Shown here: positions 1 to 7,586 of the stretch, piece after piece
Numbering within the stretch: the stretch's first letter is position 1
How the letters are laid out: each line of letters begins with the position of its first letter
Assembly: GCA_025350085.1 (NCBI GenBank)
Contig: JANXYI010000365.1
Span: forward strand, 1 to 7,586
Length of the DNA: 7,586 nt
Direction of reading: 5' to 3'
DNA from: Deltaproteobacteria bacterium
GTDB lineage: Bacteria > Desulfobacterota > Desulfovibrionia > Desulfovibrionales > Desulfovibrionaceae
The notes under the pieces: generated by a model
What the model was told of the DNA's origin: nothing
Seen by the model: the letters and a program-made list of their open reading frames with translations, nothing else
Database searches by the model: none
Made by a program: the position numbers and the translations under genes

Positions 1-2
1 GC

Positions 3-512
3 CTGGTGTCCGACCGGGACATCAAGGAGGCCTCGCCCTCCAAGGCCACCACCCTCGACATGCACGAGCTGTACTACCTGCTCGCGGAGATCAAGCTCAA
101 GGACATCATGACCCGCAAGGTCGTGACCATCGGCCCGGGCGAGACCATCGAGCAGGCCGCTGCGCTCATGCTGGAGCACAAGATCGGCGGCCTGCCCGTG
201 GTGGACGAGCAGCGCAAGGTCGTGGGCGTGGTCACGCACTCCGACATCTTCAAGGTGCTGGTGCGGATCACCGGCGTCATGGAGGGCGGCATCCAGATCG
301 GGGTGCGCCTGCCCAACGAGCCCGGCGGACTCATCCCGGTGCTGGACTTTTTGAAGGACAACGGCGCGCGGCTGATGAGCCTCTTAACCTCATGCGAGCC
401 CGCCGAGGTGGGCACGCGCGAGGTCTACATCCGCATCCGCGACATGGACGTGACCGCGCTGAAGAAGCTCAAGGTCGGCATGCAGAAGTTCGACGTCACT
501 TACTGGGTGTAG
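3..512 (+). CDS. CBS-pair and ACT-domain protein, 5' end missing (AcuB-like)
   Basis: This is the 3' part of a gene that begins before the window. The frame is already open at base 3, and the first visible residues, LVSDRDIK, are the typical end of a first CBS domain, so the GTG at 6 is not the true start. A complete second CBS domain follows (about residues 31–88 counted from base 6), with DIMTRKVVTI at its start and GGLPVVDE and VVGVVTHSDI at its end. The C-terminal part (about 95–168) has the look of an ACT domain: IQIGVRLPNEPGGL, then a helix and a closing strand. CBS pairs bind adenine nucleotides and ACT domains bind amino acids or similar small ligands, so the protein is probably a cytoplasmic ligand sensor. 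AcuB-like proteins have this architecture, but the physiological role is not shown here. It is the last gene of its transcript, since a strong terminator follows 36 bases after the TAG. Confidence 0.93.
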   Translation: MVSDRDIKEASPSKATTLDMHELYYLLAEIKLKDIMTRKVVTIGPGETIEQAAALMLEHKIGGLPVVDEQRKVVGVVTHSDIFKVLVRITGVMEGGIQIGVRLPNEPGGLIPVLDFLKDNGARLMSLLTSCEPAEVGTREVYIRIRDMDVTALKKLKVGMQKFDVTYWV

Positions 513-548
513 GGCGCCGGGCCGGGGAATCCGGGGCGAGGAATGACG

Positions 549-587
549 AAAGGCCGGGGGGTTGCAGCCTCCGGCCTTTATTGTTTC
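549..587 (+). terminator. Rho-independent terminator after the CBS–ACT gene
   Basis: A 12-bp stem pairs 549–560 with 568–579 around a 7-base loop. It has AAAGGCCGG on the left and CCGGCCTTT on the right, with one G·U pair inside. It is followed by a T-rich stretch, ATTGTTT. On the minus strand the hairpin is followed only by TTTCGTC, so it may also slow transcripts coming from the convergent gene at 649–1251, but the plus-strand direction is clearly the better match. Confidence 0.87.
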
Positions 588-628
588 AAATAAAATTAAA
601 TACTAAACAATTTCTGTACTCTGCAGCA

Positions 629-650
629 AATATCGAAGTATCTCGATATT
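629..650 (-). terminator. Hairpin at the 3' end of the AT-rich gene, possible weak terminator
   Basis: A perfect 8-bp inverted repeat, AATATCGA (629–636) and TCGATATT (643–650), has a 6-base loop and overlaps the TAA stop of the minus-strand gene. No long U tract follows on the minus strand, so if it ends transcription it does so weakly. The bidirectional-looking hairpin at 549–579 could back it up. The inverted repeat itself is certain; the terminator role is inferred. Confidence 0.4.
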
Positions 651-1167
651 ATCCCCCTATGTCTGCCGGGTCATATAGTGATCCGTGGACTGGAATAGTG
701 ATTTGCATCATGTCATATATATCATCGCCATCAATGAGGTAAAAATTTTCAATGCAATCACGCTTGAAAATTATATTGATCGTTCTTGTAGTGTCTAGAT
801 TTCCTGAAAAATAGGACTTCGCTCCGTTGTAATCCATGGCAAAGCGTGGTTGAGCAACAAAGCCATGGCCAAATTCTTCAAATACTTTTTTTGGATTTTT
901 TAGATCTTCTAGCATTTCTAAAAATCCAGGTTCTGTTTTTGCACAAACAGGAAAGACAATCGAATAAACATTATCACCGGCAGGAAATATTGATTGCCCA
1001 GAGAACATTGCGGCCAATACGTAGAAAGGATTCATACTAAACTTTCTGCTGACTCCAAATATTCTGCCTGCGCTTTTGTCACGCAATTTGTAGCAACGCA
1101 AATTTGCTGATGCGGTTAGCAATGATCCGATGTTTAATTCCTGCTCATATTTTACACTTAAGTGCAT
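649..1167 (-). CDS. Unrecognised AT-rich protein, probably the body of a longer interrupted gene
   Basis: A 172-residue open frame runs from an ATG at 1167 to TAA at 649. I do not recognise a family. The sequence is mixed α/β in character, mostly soluble, with scattered cysteines and a C-terminus ending PVHGSLYDPADIGG. The region is strikingly AT-rich compared with every gene around it and its codons end mostly in A or T, which suggests horizontal acquisition. The ATG at 1167 has no convincing ribosome binding site. The same reading frame continues upstream through a single TGA (1188–1186) into a hydrophobic segment starting at ATG 1251, which does have a good Shine–Dalgarno sequence. The original gene was therefore probably about 200 residues with an N-terminal membrane anchor or signal, and the annotated piece may be a pseudogene body, a reinitiated product, or the result of a sequence error. 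It converges on the CBS–ACT gene. Confidence 0.6.
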   Translation of the reverse strand: MHLSVKYEQELNIGSLLTASANLRCYKLRDKSAGRIFGVSRKFSMNPFYVLAAMFSGQSIFPAGDNVYSIVFPVCAKTEPGFLEMLEDLKNPKKVFEEFGHGFVAQPRFAMDYNGAKSYFSGNLDTTRTINIIFKRDCIENFYLIDGDDIYDMMQITIPVHGSLYDPADIGG

Positions 1168-1185
1168 AACGTCACGTTTGCATCT

Positions 1186-1251
1186 TCAAATAGCAAAAAG
1201 TGAGAGCAATACAATTGCAATAGTAACAAGTAGAACGACCACATTCTTCAT
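1186..1251 (-). CDS. Short hydrophobic leader or membrane-anchor ORF (21 residues), in frame with the gene at 649–1167
   Basis: ATG at 1251 is followed by one lysine, an asparagine and an unbroken hydrophobic run, VVVLLVTIAIVLLSLF, then TGA at 1188–1186. This looks like a transmembrane helix or the signal-anchor start of an exported protein. A GGAG ribosome binding site lies 9 bases upstream of the ATG (1261–1264). Two further in-frame ATGs exist at 1275 and 1290 but lack such a site. The frame is the same as that of the 649–1167 gene (84 bases, 28 codons, between the two ATGs), so this is best read as the true N-terminus of that gene cut off by one stop codon. A free-standing small membrane peptide or leader peptide is the alternative. 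Confidence 0.5.
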   Translation of the reverse strand: MKNVVVLLVTIAIVLLSLFAI

Positions 1252-1260
1252 GCTAAATTT

Positions 1261-1264
1261 CTCC
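1261..1264 (-). promoter_or_regulatory. Shine–Dalgarno GGAG for the ATG at 1251
   Basis: GGAG on the minus strand sits 9 bases before the ATG at 1251. It decides the start of the interrupted gene in favour of 1251 over the ATG at 1167, which has no comparable site. Confidence 0.55.
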
Positions 1265-1307
1265 GACGTCGCCATGTTCGCGTTTTGCATGCGTTATGCC
1301 GTATAAC

Positions 1308-1336
1308 ATTATGGGTGTGTAGTACTACTATGTCAT
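1308..1336 (-). promoter_or_regulatory. Candidate σ70 promoter for the AT-rich gene
   Basis: On the minus strand, ATGACA (1336–1331, five of six matches to TTGACA) is separated by exactly 17 bases from CATAAT (1313–1308, five of six matches to TATAAT). Transcription would start near 1301 and give a leader of about 50 bases before the ATG at 1251. A 5-bp inverted repeat, GTTAT (1293–1297) and ATAAC (1303–1307), lies at the predicted start site and could be an operator. The −35 box overlaps the stop codon of the ATPase remnant upstream. Confidence 0.45.
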
Positions 1337-1503
1337 CACATCGTGGGGCTTTGTGCCTCGTCTTTGCCTTGATTTACACTCTTCTCTGCCCCACCAAACC
1401 GCACCACCTCGTCCACCTGCAATGCCTTGGGCAGCATGTGGGCAATGAAGAGCATGGTGGTCTGGCCTTTCCTGCCCATGTCTGTTCCCTCCATGGCCAG
1501 AGA
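1336..1503 (-). pseudogene. C-terminal remnant of a type I secretion ABC ATPase (HlyB/RtxB-like)
   Basis: An open stretch on the minus strand, bounded upstream by an in-frame TAG (1506–1504), encodes about 55 residues. They include TMLFIAHMLPKALQVDEVV followed by RFGGAEK and a polar tail ending at TGA 1336. This resembles the extreme C-terminus of peptidase-type or RTX-toxin ABC transporters of type I secretion, including the H-loop histidine in LFIAH and the LPK..QVDEVVR stretch. All upstream parts are missing: membrane domain, Walker A, signature and Walker B. It is therefore a broken gene. An ATG at 1479 has a GGAGG about 8 bases upstream, so a peptide of about 47 residues could still be made. 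The family match rests on recalled sequence resemblance, not on a search. In an intact system the product would power export of a large protein through an HlyD/TolC channel. Confidence 0.55.
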
Positions 1504-1520
1504 CTAACAAAATCTCTGGC
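1496..1520. repeat. 8-bp inverted repeat at the broken edge of the ATPase remnant
   Basis: GCCAGAGA (1496–1503) pairs perfectly with TCTCTGGC (1513–1520) around a 9-base loop. It lies exactly where the resemblance to the ATPase stops and an in-frame TAG appears. There is no T tract on either side, so a simple terminator is unlikely. It may be a deletion or insertion scar. Confidence 0.5.
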
Positions 1521-1578
1521 TCAGGTTTAGGGGGGCAGGTCAGGCACACTCTCAACGCAAGAACCGTGAAACGTAACG
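1520..1578. other. Intergenic stretch with no supported gene
   Basis: Between the remnant and the 64-residue gene I see no credible coding sequence, and no intrinsic terminator for the long minus-strand operon. The base composition is intermediate between the AT-rich patch and the GC-rich operon. A palindrome begins at its right edge. Confidence 0.5.
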
Positions 1579-1584
1579 TTACGG
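1570..1584. repeat. Palindrome CGTAACGTTACG over the stop codon of the small-protein gene
   Basis: CGTAACGTTACG (1572–1583) is a perfect 12-bp palindrome overlapping the TAA of the minus-strand small gene. The overlapping 11-mer AACGTAACGTT (1570–1580) shares the form AACGTNACGTT with AACGTCACGTT at 1168–1178. It could be a protein-binding site; no role is shown. Confidence 0.45.
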
Positions 1585-1773
1585 CAGGTCAGCCGTCCCG
1601 TCGACCAGCGCTTCCAGCAAACGCAGGCCCTCTTCTTCGGACAGCTCGCCGTCACATTGCTCGCGTATCCCTGGGGATGCCTCGCAGACGGCCTCGAACC
1701 GCAGGCCGGCCTCGGCCACCGAAAGGCTGAACGCCAGCGCCAGGTACCGGATGTAAATATCCCGCTTCTTCAT
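1579..1773 (-). CDS. Small protein (64 residues), last gene of the signalling operon
   Basis: The product has a basic start (MKKRD), a moderately hydrophobic helix-like stretch (IYIRYLALAFSLSVAEAGL), a middle with two cysteines, and an acidic leucine-rich helix (ELSEEEGLRLLEALVDG). I do not recognise a family. It is probably cytoplasmic or loosely membrane-associated. The start is supported by a strong GGGGGA ribosome binding site 5–6 bases before the ATG and by the spacing, only 9 bases after the stop of the σ54 activator gene. Its composition is GC-rich like the operon and unlike the AT-rich patch beyond, so it belongs to the conserved block. Position suggests a role accessory to the response regulators, for example as a partner protein, but nothing in the sequence proves that. 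Confidence 0.72.
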   Translation of the reverse strand: MKKRDIYIRYLALAFSLSVAEAGLRFEAVCEASPGIREQCDGELSEEEGLRLLEALVDGTADLP

Positions 1774-1782
1774 GACGTCCCC

Positions 1783-3216
<1,434 letters not shown>

Positions 3217-3264
3217 CGTGCCCCCGTCGCCATCATTCGTTCACCACCACGGTTCCGGCCGCCA

Positions 3265-4713
3265 TCACTCATCGGCCGCCTCGGGCGCGGCGCGCCTGGC
3301 CTGCCCCGGTGCGGGCGCGCCCTGGCAGACCTCGGGTTCATCAAAGGTGAAGCCGCCGCCGTTCATCACCGCGAGGCAGGCGTCCACGGCCTCGGCGTCA
3401 TAGATCCGGCCGCGGCCGGAACCGATCTCCTCCAGGGCCTTGGTCAGGCCCAGGGCCGCGCGGTAGGGCCGGTGCGAGCTCATGGCCTCGACCACGTCGG
3501 CCACGGCCAGGATGCGCGCCTCACGCGAGATGTCGCCGTCCTTGAGCCCGCCAGGATAGCCCGAGCCGTCCAGACGCTCGTGGTGCTCCAGCACGGTGCG
3601 CGCCACGGGCCAGGGGAAATTCACCTCGCGCAGGATCTCGAAGCCGACCTCGGAGTGGCTCTTCATGATGCCCATCTCCATGTGCGAGAGCCGCGCGGGC
3701 TTGGCCAGGATCTCCGCCGGGACGTAGACCTTGCCGATGTCGTGCAGGGTGCCCGCCACCTCCAGGCCCTCCAGGGACTCCTGGGGCAGGCCCAGCTCCC
3801 GGCCGATGGCGCAGGCCAGCTTGGCCACGCGCTGCTGGTGCCCGGCGGTGTAGGGGTCGCGCTTCTCGGCCATGCTGGCCAGGGCGCGCACGGTCTGGCG
3901 GAAGGCGGTGCGCAGGGCCTGCATGCTGCTGAGCAGTTCGGCCTCGGCCTTTTTCCGCAGGGCCACGTTGCGCATGACCAGGACCCGGCCCCGGAAGTTG
4001 CCGCGCGCACCGATGATGGGCGAAACCGACAGGCCCACGGGCATCTCCTGCCCGTTTGGGGTGACGAGCAGCATGTCCTCGCACAGGGGGTGCGCCGCGC
4101 GCGGGCTGCAGATCTCCTCCAGGCCGGTGATGGGCAGCCGCGTGTCCGGCTCCAGGATGCTGAACAGCGAGGCGATCTCCCGGCCCAGGGCCTGCTCCGG
4201 CTCCACGCCGAGCATGGCCGCGGCCGCGGGGTTCAGGTAGCTAACGCGGCCCTCGGTGTCGGTGGAGACCACAGCCTCGGCCAGGCTGCCCAGGGTGGTG
4301 GAGAGCAGCCGCTCGTTCTCCTGCAGCCGCTGCTCGGTGCGGGACTTGTACAGGGCCACCTCGATGGCCAGGGAAAGTTCGTGGTCCTTGAAGGGCTTGA
4401 CCAGATAGCCGAAGGGGTCGGTGCGCTTGGCGCGGTCCAGGGTCTGCTCGTCGGTGACGGCCGAGAGGTAGACCACCGGCAGGTTGAAGCGCTCGTGCAG
4501 CTCACTTGCGGTATCGATGCCGTCCATGCCGCTGCCGTCGAGCATCACGTCCATGAGCACCAGGTCCGGACGGGCCTGCTCGGCCAGGGCCAGAGCCTCG
4601 GCGCCGGTGCCTGCCCGGCCGACGACCTCATAGCCCAGGCGCTCCAGACTGGACTGGATGCCCAGGGCCACGATGGCCTCGTCCTCCACCACCAGAATCC
4701 TGCCCTTAGCCAT
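3265..4713 (-). CDS. Response regulator with receiver, PAS and HD-GYP domains, probable cyclic-di-GMP phosphodiesterase
   Basis: The 482-residue cytoplasmic protein begins with a receiver (about 4–122): acidic E10/D11, phospho-acceptor D55, S84 and K106. A short coiled linker leads to a PAS domain (about 130–255; STDTEGRVSYLNPAAAAML at its start), which may bind a ligand or cofactor. A second helix leads to an HD-GYP domain (about 270–445) with metal and substrate residues in place: H292, H324-D325 in HDIGK, H353, H377-H378, the GSGYP motif (GYP at 385–387) and D406. These match active HD-GYP enzymes, which hydrolyse cyclic-di-GMP. The last 30 residues are Ala/Pro-rich and probably disordered. 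The start is set by AAGGAG (minus strand, 4724–4719) five bases before the ATG. It sits 34 bases after the oxidoreductase gene and 48 before the σ54 activator, so phosphorelay input may feed both second-messenger and transcriptional outputs. Confidence 0.97.
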   Translation of the reverse strand: MAKGRILVVEDEAIVALGIQSSLERLGYEVVGRAGTGAEALALAEQARPDLVLMDVMLDGSGMDGIDTASELHERFNLPVVYLSAVTDEQTLDRAKRTDPFGYLVKPFKDHELSLAIEVALYKSRTEQRLQENERLLSTTLGSLAEAVVSTDTEGRVSYLNPAAAAMLGVEPEQALGREIASLFSILEPDTRLPITGLEEICSPRAAHPLCEDMLLVTPNGQEMPVGLSVSPIIGARGNFRGRVLVMRNVALRKKAEAELLSSMQALRTAFRQTVRALASMAEKRDPYTAGHQQRVAKLACAIGRELGLPQESLEGLEVAGTLHDIGKVYVPAEILAKPARLSHMEMGIMKSHSEVGFEILREVNFPWPVARTVLEHHERLDGSGYPGGLKDGDISREARILAVADVVEAMSSHRPYRAALGLTKALEEIGSGRGRIYDAEAVDACLAVMNGGGFTFDEPEVCQGAPAPGQARRAAPEAADE

Positions 4714-4718
4714 GCACG

Positions 4719-4724
4719 CTCCTT
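4719..4724 (-). promoter_or_regulatory. Shine–Dalgarno AAGGAG of the HD-GYP gene
   Basis: AAGGAG on the minus strand is five bases from the ATG at 4713. It is a near-ideal site that fixes this start and predicts strong translation within the operon. Confidence 0.75.
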
Positions 4725-4747
4725 GCGATCGCGGCGAAAAACCTGTT

Positions 4748-5677
4748 CTAGGCCTGGCCCAACACGTCTTCCAGCGCCCCGGCCAGGGCCCCGGCCAGAG
4801 TTGGATGCCTGAACCTGTAGCCCGCAGCCAGAAGCCGCGTGGGTTCCGCGCGCACGCCCGAGAGCAGGACCTCCTCGGCCAGCTGCCCCAGCAGGAGCTT
4901 CAGCGCAAACCCCGGCGCAGGCAGAACGGCCGGACGGCCCAGCGCGCGGCCCAGGGCCCGGGCAAACCCGCGCGAGTCCACGGCCTCGGGCGCGGCCAGG
5001 TTGAACGGGCCGGAGAGCCCCGGCGTCTGCATCAGAAAGGCGATGGCCCCGGCCTCGTCGTCCAGGTGGATCCAGGGCACCATCTGGGTGCCGGCGCCAA
5101 GCGGCCCGCCCAGCCCCAGCTTGAAGGCCGGCAGCATTTTTCGAAGCGCCCCGCCCGGACCCAGGACCATGCTCGTGCGCACGACGACCCGGCGTACGCC
5201 CAGGGCCTCGGCTCCGCTGGTGGAGTCCTCCCAGCGCTGGGCCACGTGGGCCAGGAAATTCGTGCCCGGAGCGGCGTCCTCGCCCACGGGCTCAGCCCCG
5301 CGCGCGCCGTAAAAGCCCACGGCCGAGGCCTGCACCAGCACGGCCGGGGGGGCCTCGGCCTGGCGGATGGCGTCCATGACCGCGGCCCCGGCGTCCAGGC
5401 GGCTCTCCAGGATGCGGCGCTTCTTGTCCGGGGTCCAGCGGCCGTCGGCGATGTTCTCCCCGGCCAGGTTCACGATGGCCGTGGTGGCGTCGATGTGCCG
5501 GGCAAAGCCGATGCCGGTCACGCCGTCGAAGCCCACGGCCGTGATGCCCGGGCCGAGCGCGGCGGCCGCCTTGTCCGGTCGGCGCGAGGGCACGATGACG
5601 GCATACCCCTGCCCGGCGAGAAGCCGCGCCAAAGCCTTGCCGATGAACCCTGTGCCGCCGAGAATGATGGTCCGCAT
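4748..5677 (-). CDS. TIGR01777/SDR39U1 family NAD(P)-dependent epimerase-like protein (YfcH type)
   Basis: From the ATG at 5677 the product is 309 residues, the usual length for this family. An N-terminal Rossmann fold opens with RTIILGGTGFIG, the glycine motif of extended short-chain dehydrogenases. Family hallmarks follow: NLAGENIADGRWTPDKK, the SAVGFYG segment (the tyrosine and serine of the catalytic region), RTSMVLGPGGA, VPWIHLDDEAGA and a C-terminal GYRFRHPTL. Proteins of this family are conserved, but their substrate is generally unknown. The frame is open to a TTG at 5713 and a GTG at 5686. I chose 5677 because it places the Rossmann strand at the N-terminus, as in relatives, although the site before it (GCGGA) is weak. 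It is the first gene of the minus-strand operon and ends 34 bases before the HD-GYP gene. Its link to the signalling genes is probably only co-transcription. Confidence 0.92.
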   Translation of the reverse strand: MRTIILGGTGFIGKALARLLAGQGYAVIVPSRRPDKAAAALGPGITAVGFDGVTGIGFARHIDATTAIVNLAGENIADGRWTPDKKRRILESRLDAGAAVMDAIRQAEAPPAVLVQASAVGFYGARGAEPVGEDAAPGTNFLAHVAQRWEDSTSGAEALGVRRVVVRTSMVLGPGGALRKMLPAFKLGLGGPLGAGTQMVPWIHLDDEAGAIAFLMQTPGLSGPFNLAAPEAVDSRGFARALGRALGRPAVLPAPGFALKLLLGQLAEEVLLSGVRAEPTRLLAAGYRFRHPTLAGALAGALEDVLGQA

Positions 5678-5754
5678 GGTCCGCACGGTACGCGTGAACG
5701 CACCCGAGGGCAAGCCGGTGCCTGTGGGCTCCGCGCCCGCTGCCGCCGCCGGCC

Positions 5755-5784
5755 ATTAGACAGCCGGGCAATTATGCCGTACAA
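5755..5784 (-). promoter_or_regulatory. Candidate σ70 promoter for the minus-strand operon
   Basis: On the minus strand TTGTAC (5784–5779, three of six matches) is followed after 18 bases by TCTAAT (5760–5755, five of six matches). It would start transcription near 5748, about 70 bases before the ATG at 5677. The −35 match is weak. It overlaps the lepA promoter candidate almost base for base. Confidence 0.27.
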
Positions 5785-5785
5785 G
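5757..5785 (+). promoter_or_regulatory. Candidate σ70 promoter for lepA
   Basis: TAGACA (5757–5762, five of six matches to TTGACA) and TACAAG (5780–5785, four of six matches to TATAAT) are 17 bases apart. The start point would be near 5792, giving a leader of about 65 bases before the lepA ATG. This is the only AT-richer spot in the divergent region, which adds some support. Confidence 0.38.
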
Positions 5786-5792
5786 GGCTCTC

Positions 5793-5842
5793 GCCCCGCG
5801 CTGGGGCAGACCTTACGAACACGGGCCGGACAGCTCCGGCCC
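5793..5842 (+). promoter_or_regulatory. lepA 5' leader with two tandem GC-rich hairpins
   Basis: Hairpin one pairs GCCCC (5793–5797) with GGGGC (5803–5807) around a 5-base loop. Hairpin two pairs GGGCCGGA (5823–5830) with TCCGGCCC (5835–5842) around the tetraloop CAGC, a perfect 8-bp stem ending 14 bases before the ATG. No U tract follows on either strand, so neither is a standard terminator. They may influence ribosome access to the weak site in front of lepA. Confidence 0.5.
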
Positions 5843-5856
5843 AAACGTGCGAGACC

Positions 5857-7586
<1,730 letters not shown>

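Noticed and set aside
392..742. Plus-strand open frame running from the CBS–ACT gene into the AT-rich patch
   Set aside because: Its first third overlaps the ACT domain in another frame, and it reads straight through the terminator hairpin and into the antisense of the AT-rich gene.
1164..1188. Selenocysteine insertion at the in-frame TGA, helped by a small hairpin just downstream
   Set aside because: A hairpin (GCAAACG, loop TGA, CGTTATGC with one bulge) starts four bases after the TGA. It is small, AT-rich and lacks the bulged U and GU apical loop of bacterial SECIS elements, and the TGA is at the end of a membrane segment rather than at a redox site.
1164..1299. Integron attC-like site (GCATAAC … GTTATGC)
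   Set aside because: The outer arms are complementary, but they do not fit the RYYYAAC/GTTRRRY consensus at every position. No paired inner L sites are present, and the interval encodes a convincing hydrophobic N-terminus on the minus strand. No integrase is seen.
1285..1530. Plus-strand open frame of 81 codons over the ATPase remnant
   Set aside because: It has no ribosome site and an unnatural Cys/His/Leu-rich composition, and the opposite strand carries the recognisable remnant.
4712..4727. σ54-type −24/−12 promoter on the plus strand (TGCACG-N4-TTGC)
   Set aside because: The −24 GG is incomplete, it would read antisense into the oxidoreductase gene, and the bases are explained by the start codon and ribosome site of the HD-GYP gene.
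5678..5713. 12-residue N-terminal extension of the oxidoreductase from a TTG at 5713
   Set aside because: No ribosome site precedes the TTG, and the extension lies before the first Rossmann strand, where family members normally begin.

Overview
The window is from a GC-rich bacterial chromosome. The mix of genes (a CBS–ACT protein, a σ54-type response regulator beside an HD-GYP response regulator, and lepA) and the base composition suggest a Desulfovibrio-like deltaproteobacterium (Desulfovibrionales). That is an inference from overall character; there is no rRNA or other decisive marker here.

Layout. (1) Positions 3–512, + strand: the 3' part of a CBS/ACT-domain protein, closed by a strong intrinsic terminator at 549–587. 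(2) About 580–1560: an AT-rich, gene-poor accessory patch unlike its surroundings. It holds an unrecognised minus-strand protein gene (649–1167), an in-frame upstream membrane-segment ORF separated from it by one TGA (1186–1251), a good σ70-like promoter (1308–1336), and a decayed C-terminal scrap of a type I secretion (HlyB/RtxB-like) ATPase (1336–1503). (3) 1579–5677, all minus strand and closely spaced: in transcription order an SDR39U1/TIGR01777 family oxidoreductase, a receiver–PAS–HD-GYP response regulator, an NtrC/NtrX-type σ54 activator and a 64-residue small protein. The gaps are 34, 48 and 9 bases, so this reads as one operon. (4) 5857–end, + strand: lepA, cut by the window end. It is divergent from the operon across a control region with overlapping candidate promoters and two hairpins in the lepA leader.

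How they fit together. The signalling pair probably links a phosphorelay input to two outputs: cyclic-di-GMP turnover (HD-GYP) and σ54-dependent transcription. No histidine kinase is encoded in the window, so the input kinase must be elsewhere. lepA and the oxidoreductase are ordinary housekeeping neighbours. The accessory patch looks like a relic of a mobile or secretion-related insertion between two conserved chromosomal blocks. I see no CRISPR array, tRNA, rRNA, transposase or integrase. I did not find a convincing new biological system. The most unusual spot is the interrupted gene and its leader at 649–1336.
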